Shown here: one piece after another, positions 11,879 through 20,255 of the stretch
How the letters are laid out: every line of letters starts with the position of its first letter
Numbering within the stretch: position 1 is the first letter of the stretch
Origin: Globisporangium splendens
Taxonomy: Eukaryota > Oomycota > Peronosporomycetes > Pythiales > Pythiaceae
Assembly: GCA_006386115.1 (NCBI GenBank)
Contig: VFIW01000021.1
Coordinates: 372,001-436,000 of the forward strand
Direction of reading: 5' to 3'
Length of the DNA: 64,000 bases
Program-made: the position numbers and the translations under genes
The notes under the pieces: generated by a model
The model's input: only the letters and a program-made list of their open reading frames with translations
What the model was told of the DNA's origin: nothing
The model's database searches: none

Positions 11879-14047
11879 ATGGCGATGCGTGCAGAGGCAG
11901 CAATGACGCGGACGCTGTCTGTTGCCAGCCTGGTGCCCCCTCAAGGGGGACGCGCGGCATGGAAGGACACCAACCGCATCGCGCAGTTCGTCGCCAACGT
12001 CGCGGGCGGCATCTTCGTCGTCACAGGCGTCTGCGGCTACCTCATCAACCTGGTCGCGACGTCGCGCTTCGAACTCCCCGATGTGAATGCGTTGCTGGAG
12101 CGCGCTCTGCAGAGCGCAATGCGCAAGCCGTCGTTTGTCCACCCCTGCTGGTCGCAGAGCAACGTGAGCGACATGCTCATGGAATGCTGGAGCGTCGTGC
12201 ATAAGATTCACTATGAGACAGGAAATCTGGCGGAACTGCGTGTGTTCGCGCAGGTGATGGCGGCGATCGGTCTGGTCCTCGTTGGCGTGTTTGCGCTGCG
12301 CAAGTACAAGTGGATTGGCTGGTTCCTGTGTCTCCAATTTGTGACTATTCTCCAGTGGTTCGTCGCACTCTACCAGGTCGTGCGCATCGCGCTCTCGATG
12401 TCAGTGTATCTGTTCGTCAAGTTCACAAAGTTCGTGCTTTTGTCGTCCAAGCGCGTCTACGTGCGGCTGTTTGGCATGAAGAACAGGTACGCTGAGGCAC
12501 TACGACAGCTCATGAAGGCTGCCAAGACATACACCGAATGGTTCCACATGGCAAAATACCTGGACGTGCTCGAAGAGAAAGAGAACTGGAAGACCAAGAT
12601 CCGGCCGGAAGACATGGATCTGTGCGATTTCCACCAGCTCAAGGTCAACATGGACAACCTCAAGCGCGCGATCGCAGGCGGCAACATCGAGGAGCTCAAG
12701 TACATCACGGCGGCATTCGCGATGCGCAACAAACTGGGCATTGACTCATCAGGGCTTCACCTGGAATGCAACTCAGGCACGAAGACCGTCATCGAAGAGT
12801 ACATTGCACTTGCTGTTCGTGCGCTGGAGATCTTGGCGAACGCTGGTCCTGAGGAGTTCCCGACCGCAGAGAAACAGTCGTTCTTCAAGATCATCAAGCA
12901 GTCATTTGGGTCGACTGCGTTGTGCCTCAGCGGCGGCGGCGCCATTGCCATGTACCACATGGGCGTGATTAAGGCGCTGTTGGAAGCCGATTTGCTGCCC
13001 AACGTCATCTCCGGGTCGTCTGGCGGCTCCATCTCCGCTGCGATGGCGGCGTGCAAGACGAACGAAGAGCTCCTGAACGACATACTCCAGAACAACATCT
13101 CGACGCGGTACATCCCAATGGGCATTCGGTGGTTCCCACCGCTCATGGAACAGCTCGCACATTGTGTCAAGACGGGTTTCCTCGTCGAGTGCTCGGCTTT
13201 TGAGCGCACGACGCAGCACTATTTCGGCGAACCCATGAACACCGAAGACAAGATCATGCACTACACGTTCCAGGACGCTTATCTGAAGACCGGACGCCAC
13301 GTGTGCATCACAGTCTCAGCGTCGGACGTCACGGGCCACAAGGGACCAAAGAAACTGCTGCTCAACCACATCAACTCGCCACATGTGCTGCTCTGGAGCG
13401 CTGTCGCCGTGTCCTGTTCGCTGCCTGGCATCATGAAGGGCAAGCAACTTATGGCGCGCGACTTTGAGGGCAACATCGTGCCGTACATCTCGCTCGGCAA
13501 GGAGTGGGTTGACGGCAGCATCCAGCACGATCTGCCGATGGAGACCATGGCGAGCTGCTTCAACGTGACCAACTTCATCGTGTCGCAGGTTAACCCTCAC
13601 GTCGTGCCGTTCGTGGGCGATGACGTCGACACGCCCAACTTCCGCAAGAGCATGTTCCACACGCTCGAGAGCGTGATCGCGGCCGACGTGCGCCATCGGC
13701 TCAAAATGCTCGCGTTCCTGGGACTCTTCCCCAAGATCTACGGCCACCAGTTCAGCTCGTACTTCAAGCAGAACTTCTCGGGCAACGTGACGCTGATCCC
13801 GGACTTCATCTTCCTCGAGGCCATCGGCATCAAGGCGATCCTGAATCCGACTGTGGACGACATGAACCGGTACATTGAGGGCGGTCAGCGCTGCGTGTGG
13901 CCCAAGCTGCAGTACATCCGCCACCTGTGCACGATCGAGAAGGCGCTCGACAAGATCCTCGCAGATCTGCTCGGCAACGAGGTCGTGCCGTACCGCAACT
14001 GGCTGCAGCCTACGACGAAAGTCGATCCAGAGACCATTGTGCTGTGA
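11879..14047 (+). CDS. Patatin-domain triacylglycerol lipase, SDP1/TGL-type (722 aa)
   Basis: Single-exon lipase expected to hydrolyse triacylglycerol on lipid bodies or ER membrane. After a short hydrophilic N-terminus, hydrophobic segments lie near residues 34-59 and 120-190. The DUF3336-type region follows (about 195-330, with FHMAKYLDVLEEKENWK). The patatin domain (about 345-560) has the oxyanion Gly-rich loop LSGGGAIAMYHMGV (about 348), nucleophile elbow GSSGGS (Ser about 380) and the dyad Asp in EWVDGSIQHDLP (about 544). This order matches plant SUGAR-DEPENDENT1 and yeast Tgl3/4/5. The dyad is intact, so the enzyme is probably active. The start ATG at 11879 is the first in frame; a second ATG follows two codons later. 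The codons are strongly GC-biased, unlike the neighbouring mobile element. Confidence 0.93.
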   Translation: MAMRAEAAMTRTLSVASLVPPQGGRAAWKDTNRIAQFVANVAGGIFVVTGVCGYLINLVATSRFELPDVNALLERALQSAMRKPSFVHPCWSQSNVSDMLMECWSVVHKIHYETGNLAELRVFAQVMAAIGLVLVGVFALRKYKWIGWFLCLQFVTILQWFVALYQVVRIALSMSVYLFVKFTKFVLLSSKRVYVRLFGMKNRYAEALRQLMKAAKTYTEWFHMAKYLDVLEEKENWKTKIRPEDMDLCDFHQLKVNMDNLKRAIAGGNIEELKYITAAFAMRNKLGIDSSGLHLECNSGTKTVIEEYIALAVRALEILANAGPEEFPTAEKQSFFKIIKQSFGSTALCLSGGGAIAMYHMGVIKALLEADLLPNVISGSSGGSISAAMAACKTNEELLNDILQNNISTRYIPMGIRWFPPLMEQLAHCVKTGFLVECSAFERTTQHYFGEPMNTEDKIMHYTFQDAYLKTGRHVCITVSASDVTGHKGPKKLLLNHINSPHVLLWSAVAVSCSLPGIMKGKQLMARDFEGNIVPYISLGKEWVDGSIQHDLPMETMASCFNVTNFIVSQVNPHVVPFVGDDVDTPNFRKSMFHTLESVIAADVRHRLKMLAFLGLFPKIYGHQFSSYFKQNFSGNVTLIPDFIFLEAIGIKAILNPTVDDMNRYIEGGQRCVWPKLQYIRHLCTIEKALDKILADLLGNEVVPYRNWLQPTTKVDPETIVL

Positions 14048-14793
14048 TACAAGTTGACATAGAAAACATTAGGAGGAGTATTACGCATTTAGAAGAACAA
14101 GATGCATGACCTTTATGAGACTATACGTACATCCATCTACACAAACAGCGCTGCCCATTAAATCTGCTGAGTTCATGTACGAAACGCAGAACAGGTAGAT
14201 TCATCATAATGACTTGCGTTGTGGCGCGCTCTGCTGCCGTTTTCATCCCACCTAGACTTTGTTTCGTCGCAGTTCAATGAGTTCGAGCAGTGATTTCGAC
14301 TCGACTGAAGAAAAAAAGCGATTGGTCAAAGCAAAGATGACGAAAATGGCCGGAAAGCGCGCAAAGAGCATACTCCTGCGCGACGAGAGACTGAGCTATA
14401 TAGTGTGCCTATGGCGTGCATCCAGCACATTTCACAAGCGTCACCATGTCGTATTTTAATGAAACAGACCGATGGCGATTCAACGAATGCCTAGATGGGA
14501 GGAACGCGACCTCATGAACGCTCCATAAACACTAGAAACAGAAGCAAACTGTCGGAGCCCTTCCTCACCAGAGAAGTGCGTCATGCTTGCTCGGGTCCCT
14601 CCATCAGATCGACTCCCCACTTCGTGTTGATGAAGATCGCTGCTGGTGGTGGCTACGCATCCTCCGTTGACGCAACCAATAGAGCGGCAGCGCAGTCGTC
14701 CCTGTCGCCGCGCGTCACCACCATCCATCCACATGCACAATCCCATCACCGTTCTCTGTGTGCATTTTTGTGCACCTTGCCACCCTCGGTCCT
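14048..14793. other. Region between lipase gene and Mutator-like element
   Basis: Apart from a doubtful 60-codon frame at 14277-14459, I see no gene, RNA or repeat here. The left boundary of the transposable element is at 14794. Confidence 0.4.
14277..14459 (+). CDS. Small hypothetical ORF (60 aa), doubtful
   Basis: A short frame begins at an ATG three bases after a possible splice acceptor (GTCGCAG at 14266-14272). It encodes a Ser/Lys-rich peptide starting MSSSSDFDSTEEKKR. I recognise no domain. It could be a real small gene, an exon of a gene lost to the nearby transposon, or chance. Confidence 0.2.
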   Translation: MSSSSDFDSTEEKKRLVKAKMTKMAGKRAKSILLRDERLSYIVCLWRASSTFHKRHHVVF

Positions 14794-14833
14794 GCAACCT
14801 TAATACAACAACACGACAAATGCTTAAGGTTGC
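14794..14833 (+). repeat. Left terminal inverted repeat of the MULE
   Basis: This 40-bp repeat starts GCAACCTTA and ends TAAGGTTGC, so it is itself a near-palindrome with 9-bp inverted ends. It matches the reverse complement of 17387-17426 with four differences. Confidence 0.85.
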
Positions 14834-14875
14834 GCTAAGAGGACAAAAGCAAACTTGTATTTTTGAAAAGAAAAC

Positions 14876-16164
14876 TTGAAAATCTCTTTCAATGAAAAAT
14901 TCGGAGAGGATGCTTTCGCTCAAGCAGATTGGAACGATGTGCTTCTGGTTCAGGACCAGCTCGACATCATCTGCGCGGTTGTTCTCCAGACGTCCATGCA
15001 GAAAGGAATGTTCGAACAATGGGGGCAATCGCTCGCACTTGACTGGACGCACGGCACAAACAATCTCGGTTATCACGTTGGTGGGTACATTTTACAACAT
15101 GCGCTGTTGCAACCTCAATGTAATGTATAGCAACCTTATTGATCTCATGAAACCTGTTGTGTTTGTTTCGAGTATAGGGAGTCTGGTGGCGACAAATGCT
15201 GCTGGCAGAGGCGTTCCCGTTGTCGACTTTCTCGTGTTGAACGAGACAGCAAATATCATGTGTCAGGCATTTGAGTTTTCAGAACCAAGAACCGATCCTG
15301 GCACCAGATAAAATCGTGTGTCATTGACAAAGATTTGTCGAGTGACGTGTACTCGAAGAGTGTTTCTCGACGGCGAAGGTACTTCTGTGCCAAAGCTACA
15401 CGACAGCTCATTGGAAAAGGCTGCTGCAGAAGCCAAAGTATGACCTCAAGGTTGTGCAACGCGATGTGCTCGAGGACACAATCATGCAAATGATGTACAG
15501 GTAAATGTGAGTATGTATTTTGCTGAGATTTAAAACGACGCACTGACATTATTCTATCTACTGCTGTAGCACAACCGAGCGAACATTTTTACAACCCTAT
15601 GTTGGGTTGAAAAAGCACTGCGGTGCTCAGTGTCCCGAGATTCTAAAGTACTTGGACAAGAACTGGAAGTCTTGCAGCAGCGTGTGGTCCGACTTCGCTC
15701 GAGGTTCTTATTTCTCCGCCGGTAATACGACAACGAACCGCATCGAATCAAATTGGACGTATGCAAAGGCGCTCTTTGAGCTATTGGTGGAAGAATCGTC
15801 GCGCCGGTCGTCAGCTGAATGCTACAAGCAGCTCAAAGTTTGGGAAGATGTTGTGGCAGAAGCGCTTCAGGATACTGTGTGCGATGGAACTACTGCCGAA
15901 GAGGTCAGCGATACCGAATCCGACAGCGACACGGTGATGGACCCAGCGGACACCACGGATTCCTTCAATGTGATGAATGACATCGAGAGTGGCATGCAGG
16001 ACTACGAATCGCCATCACAAGCAGAGTTACCAGAGTCCAAACTATCCGACGCGTCACAAGACATAATCAGAAAGGACGATCAACAGACGCCGTTGATGTG
16101 CGCGTCGAAGATGTCCAGCAGCAACGCGAAGTACCAAGATGGGACATTGATATGGCTCAGCTAG
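14876..16164 (+). pseudogene. MULE/SWIM-type transposase remnant
   Basis: Recognisable pieces are a DWTHGTNNLGYHV segment containing the first catalytic Asp (about 15049-15080), GRGVPVVDFLVLNE after a probable intron (about 15080-15178), a VIDKDL segment near 15320, and SDFARGSYFSAGNTTTNRIESNW (about 15692-15755). The last is highly characteristic of oomycete SWIM-associated MULE transposases. Frames change near 15270 and 15350, stops interrupt the middle, and the N-terminal third of a full transposase is missing. The tail (15880-16160) is acidic and Ser/Asp-rich. Confidence 0.7.
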
Positions 16165-16231
16165 CTACTACATCAACACCACAACCCAATTCTATGACTG
16201 CAAGTACAAGTGCGATAAATGGGTCGAGGAT

Positions 16232-16866
16232 ATGAGGTGGCTTTCTGAAGACTGGTCAGCGATTCTTCCAGCTCAGAGTTCGGAATTGTTCTGTGCGGAA
16301 GTCGACCCACACTTTGCGTCGCCAAGTTACATCAGGTCGCAAGCCCTAAGTACAGCGAAACGACAGCAGCACCTTGCCGCAGAGGTGCATTTGGTGTACG
16401 AACGTGCAATTGTGCGAACGAGATTTCGGCTCAGATCAGGAAACTGTGAAATCACGTTCGACGAGGTGTTGGGTCACGTCGCGTGCGGCCGGTTGATGTG
16501 TGACTCGGTGATTCAATTTGCGCGCCAAGCAATATGCGACAGCATGGACGATTGTGTCTTCTTGAGTTCACTGACAGTCAGTGTACAGCAAGCGCCAAGC
16601 TGCCGAAAGCAAAAATTTCCAATACCGAGTACGTGGTGTTACCAGCACATTTGAGCGTCATTCACTGGGGAGTGATTATTGTGAACCTCGACTATCGTGC
16701 CAAGATAACTGCTTACTTCTACGAGCCCCTGTGTCGATCAAGTTACCGGCCAACGATGGAAGACTACTGGATCAGATGGTTGGAGATTTTCACTCGTTCA
16801 TTGCCAGGGCGGCGTCCTTCACTGATATCGGACACCAACTCGTACATTTTCGCACGCTTTTCTTGA
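16232..16866 (+). pseudogene. Ulp1/C48-like cysteine protease remnant of the MULE
   Basis: One frame gives CGRLMCDSVIQFARQAIC, the kind of segment that precedes the catalytic His in Ulp1-like proteases. A second frame gives VVLPAHLSVIHWGVIIVN followed by YFYEPL, matching the catalytic His-Trp and the downstream Asp/Glu-Pro-Leu strand. The catalytic Cys block (Q..SCG type) is not visible. The two frames overlap near 16560, so a frameshift separates them. It is a transposon-borne deSUMOylase-like domain, now inactive. Confidence 0.55.
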
Positions 16867-16869
16867 ATT

Positions 16870-17386
16870 TTGTACAGCACCCCTTATCGCTCGGCTTGCA
16901 TTTCATGCGAGTGCTTGGTGATCTTCTGGAGCGTTCTTTCCATGGCAGTGAGGTTTCGAATTCATGAACGCACCATTTGCTCTCTTCGCTCGGAGCGTGT
17001 CAAGCTGTTGTCTAGAAAGTCTGTTGGCGCCACTTCATTATGTTGGCAGCTGCATTGACCATCTTGTCCAGCTTGTTGCTCGTGACGTTTTCCTTCCATT
17101 GTGGGAATGACGGCATTTCTTGGTCCTAAGTGATCCGAAAATCTCCAATTTCTGAGGGTCCCGAACGGTCCTAGTGTTCCGGATTGATCAGTTTGTCTCG
17201 ATTGCAGAATGCAGTTTATATTGTGAGTGTGCATTCTAGATGTATTTTTCTGTCTCCTGAGGTATTTTACGAATTTAAACGGTTATTTAGCAGCTTTTTG
17301 GGTTGCAGCAGTAAAAGTAAAAAAAAGTATATTTTTCAATGAGTTTTGCTTCGTTTTTATGTCAAGGTCGCAGCATGGGTCAAACA
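16870..17386 (-). other. Interior right end of the MULE, possible minus-strand coding relic
   Basis: Between the protease remnant and the right repeat, the minus strand has short coding-like fragments, such as TSNKLDKMVNAAANIMKWRQ near 17040-17090, with coiled-coil character, broken by stops. This could be a second, oppositely oriented element gene. Evidence is thin. Confidence 0.25.
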
Positions 17387-17426
17387 GCAACCTCAAACAC
17401 TTGTCGTGCTGTTGTATTAAGGTTGC
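17387..17426 (-). repeat. Right terminal inverted repeat of the MULE
   Basis: Reverse-complement partner of 14794-14833 (36 of 40 bases equal). It also starts and ends with complementary GCAACCT/AGGTTGC blocks. Confidence 0.85.
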
Positions 17427-17781
17427 GAGAACTGGTGCTGACCCTGCAACGGCGGAAAAATCACAGTCGAGAATGTTGGTCGTCCGCTCATCTGCACTTC
17501 TGATTGGAAGATGCGTCCTCTTGCCCTGCCCTTTGTCCGAATAGCGTATCCTTGTTTTAAAAGCCGCTTGCAGTTGGTAGTCACAATTGGTTTATGCACA
17601 TTATGTAGTGATGGCAGTGTGTCAACAAGAGGCGTGCTCGTATAGTGAGGTAGTTTTCCGTGTTGCAGGTCCTAGTTGCCCAGTTGCGGGAAGGGTTGAG
17701 TGATAGATGCGCCACTCAAAGGCAACAACAAAACATTCTCACGCTCTTCTCTCATTCGTGAACTCGCGCCGCCAGACTCAC

Positions 17782-17812
<31 letters not shown>

Positions 17813-17831
17813 AATTCCCTGTCAGAGAACA
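17427..17831 (+). promoter_or_regulatory. Upstream region of cysteine dioxygenase with a GA microsatellite
   Basis: About 400 bases with no gene. A pure GA run of roughly 25 bases (about 17787-17811) lies about 20 bases before the ATG, within the likely 5' leader. I see nothing else identifiable. Confidence 0.5.
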
Positions 17832-18544
17832 ATGGAGAGCTCTAACATGACAGCGTCGCCTTCGCATTCGTTCAAGCAGCAGGTCACGCCAAGCAACCTC
17901 GAGGAGCTCGTGGAAGCGATCGAAGCCGAACTCTTCGACAACGAGGCGCAGAAACACCTACCGCTGCACAAGAAAAGCAATCTCCAGACCCTGCTCGAGC
18001 ACGTTTTCCAGTCATCTATTTGTTTGCCTTGCTTGCTGTGGCTCTAGCACGAGACTGATGTATCTTGTGTTGATTGACTTGCAGGCGCTTCCCTGTGAAT
18101 ATGGACGAGTTGAAGCAGTTTGCGCACTTTGATCCGTCGCGGAATTACACGCGGAACCTCATATCGACCGACCACGAGACGTACGCGCTCATGCTGCTCT
18201 GCTGGAACCGCGGCAAGTACAGTCCGATCCACGACCACCCGAGCGACGGCTGCTGGGTCAAGGTGATCCAGGGCTACGTGAATGAAGTGCGCTACCAGAA
18301 GCAAGGCTCCAAGCTCGTCGAGACCACCAACACGGTGCTCACGTCCGGGGTCACGTACATGGACGACTCGCTCGGACTGCACAAGGTCGGCAACCCGCAC
18401 GCCGAGATCGACGCCATCACGATGCACCTCTACTCGCCTCCGTACGAGAAGTGCCGCGTCTGGTTTGACCCAGAGGACGCCGACAAGTCCTCCGTCGCCG
18501 TGTCCAACTACTACACAGAGTTTGGACAAAAGATTGGGTTCTAA
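17832..18544 (+). CDS. CDO1: Cysteine dioxygenase type I (212 aa)
   Basis: Non-haem iron enzyme oxidising cysteine to cysteine sulfinate in the cytosol, the entry to taurine and sulfate formation. There are two exons, 17832-18010 and 18085-18544; the intron uses GTCATC as donor and TTGCAG as acceptor and keeps the frame. The cupin core shows YSPIHDHPSDGCWVKVIQG, giving iron ligands His-x-His (about 108/110) and the Cys that can cross-link to Tyr. LHKVGNPH supplies the third His (about 158), and HLYSPPYEKCRVW is the usual strand. Length fits the family (about 200 aa). The donor is unusual; the alternative GT three codons earlier would break the frame. All active-site residues seem intact. Confidence 0.92.
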
Positions 18545-18777
18545 CTACAAAGCTGCTCTCACATTTATCTATTCAGTCTTTCTACTTAACTCTACAGCCC
18601 AAAGAGGGAAAAAATGTAACACTCGGTGCTGTGGATGGCCAAACACATATACGCAGCGTTGGATGCTCTGCCTATCTATCAACACCGGAGCTTGTTCCAT
18701 CGAATTCTAGTGCATCTATCCATTTTAGCGGCTACACATAGACAGCGTCTTCACGCTCCGTCAGTGACCTCGACGAC
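18545..18777. other. Short region between convergent genes
   Basis: Lies between the dioxygenase stop and the original phosphodiesterase stop. No gene or repeat is visible. Confidence 0.4.
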
Positions 18778-18859
18778 CTAGGTCTCGGTGATCACCGGTC
18801 CCGCGGAGCGGACGACGCTCTCTTTGTCCTTGCGCGCTTTGCCGGAGTGGTTTGAGGTC
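18778..18859 (-). pseudogene. Stranded 3' coding tail of the phosphodiesterase gene
   Basis: On the minus strand, the bases beyond the LINE insertion continue the phosphodiesterase frame for 22 more codons to a TAG at 18778-18780. Removing the LINE and one copy of the 14-bp duplication restores a continuous frame across the empty site, which shows this piece was the original C-terminus. It is now separated from the gene by 1.4 kb. Confidence 0.8.
18846..18859. repeat. Target-site duplication, 3' side of LINE copy 2
   Basis: The 14-mer AGTGGTTTGAGGTC is repeated exactly at 20256-20269 and flanks LINE copy 2. This is direct evidence of target-primed insertion. Confidence 0.93.
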
Positions 18860-20255
18860 TTTATCTTTATAAGGTGAGGTATATTTAGGTTCATCTTCGT
18901 GACCTACAATATCCATTCTCCTAACTAATCTTCATTGCGAATTTCATCTAGGAGTGTAAATGTGTCTACAGCGCGGATTGCACTAGATCACTTCTGAATG
19001 CTAAATAATCTTTGACCAGGATGGCATGTTCTCTTGGTCCTATGTGAGGCTGCCTTGTGTTGTCCAATGACCTTGGGTCTTCCGAACTTCGCATAAGCCA
19101 ATGCATGACGTCGTTGTCAAGATCCTGGGTGAGATTGTTGAAAGCAGCTCTTTGAGTTGGGAAGTGAACCTGCGTTGAGGTTCTGGTGTCCATGGCTAGG
19201 TTGGCGGCTGAGTCCGCCATCTTGTTGAAGGCACGGTAGTGATGGTACCATCCTCGGATGTCGATGCAATCCGCGAGTCGTCGACTTGTCTGGTATAAAC
19301 GTGCCAATCGGTGCTGTCGAGGGGACCGATGCATTCTCTGTTGGGAGATAATGAGTGCACTGTCTCCAATCACGTACAACGGTTCGAAGTGACTGCGTTG
19401 GGCTTCTCGGAGTCCATGTATGAGACCCCAGTACTCGGCAAAGTTGTTGGTCGTGTCCTTCCTGCTATACGCCATGCTCGCGGCCCAAATTAAACTGGCT
19501 GTGTGCGAGTCCTTATGGACACGCACGATGATGGATCCAGTCCCTCCTGGTCCTGGATTGCCGCGTGATCCACCATCGAAAAACAACAGGTAAACGCCGC
19601 GAGTATCACTTGGAGTCAAGGGGATGGCGTCGGTTTGGCTGAGAAAGCAGTCGACATATGCCTTGAGAACTGCTGCAACCGTGTGACCGTCAGAGTCTCC
19701 AGCTTGCGCTTCAGCGAGTCGTGTGAGGTTTCGCATTCCTGCCTCTAATCTGGTCATCATGATCGCCATCTCAGCAGTCGATTCGATTGGATCCGAATCC
19801 ATGCGTCGCAGATGCGCACACCAAATGGCTGTATGAGCGACGCGCTCATATATCGCCACAGCATGTGTGCGACGGGATAGAGGTGATCTTGGAGATGTTC
19901 ATTGGAGAACTTGTGTCCGATAATGTGTCTCTTGATCGTGGTCCATGCATGCCTTGGAGTATCTGGTAGATCCAGACTGAAGATCCAGATTGCGGGGTCG
20001 TGACCAGGAGTGATTCCGATCTTCGCCCATAGCGCATAAAAGTAGTTCCACACCAGTTTGGCTTTCGGACACTCCCAGAATAGATGTTGAACAGAAGATT
20101 GGACAACTTGGGAGCATTCGGGATTCGAGCAGGATAGATCAGCTTTCTCATAGTTCCACATGGAGAGTCGGTTGGCTTTCAGCCGGAGAAGAGTCTGGAC
20201 CGTATAAGCAGTAATCCCTGGAATGTTGTGTAATTCGCTCCACTGGATTAATTGC
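18860..20255 (-). mobile_element. 5'-truncated LINE, copy 2, inserted in the phosphodiesterase gene
   Basis: This 1.4-kb minus-strand element matches the last part of LINE copy 1 (from about 4027 to 5422) at high identity. It keeps the zinc-knuckle-like region and a full RNase H frame (18966-19859). Its frame is interrupted by a one-base deletion near 19829 (CAGACC in copy 1, CAGCC here), but it has a sense Tyr codon where copy 1 has TAG. The 5' junction shares the three bases ACT with the target. The 3' end is TTATAAAGATAAA, not poly-A. Perfect 14-bp target duplications point to a fairly recent insertion. Confidence 0.93.

Larger units (their letters stand above)
14794..17426 (+). mobile_element. 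Defunct Mutator-like element with transposase and Ulp1-like remnants
   Basis: A 2.63-kb element bounded by 40-bp terminal inverted repeats (14794-14833 and 17387-17426; 36 of 40 positions match). Inside are a broken MULE/SWIM-type transposase (about 14880-16160) and an Ulp1/C48 protease-like region (about 16230-16866). Both are interrupted by stops and frame changes, so the copy cannot move by itself. I found no target-site duplication directly outside the repeats, which suggests age or misjudged ends. Plant and oomycete MULEs that carry an Ulp1-type domain are known, so the pairing is not new in kind. Confidence 0.75.

Noticed and set aside
13316..13924. 202-codon minus-strand frame across the lipase
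   Set aside because: Low-complexity His/Val/Asp-rich shadow of a strongly GC3-biased gene.
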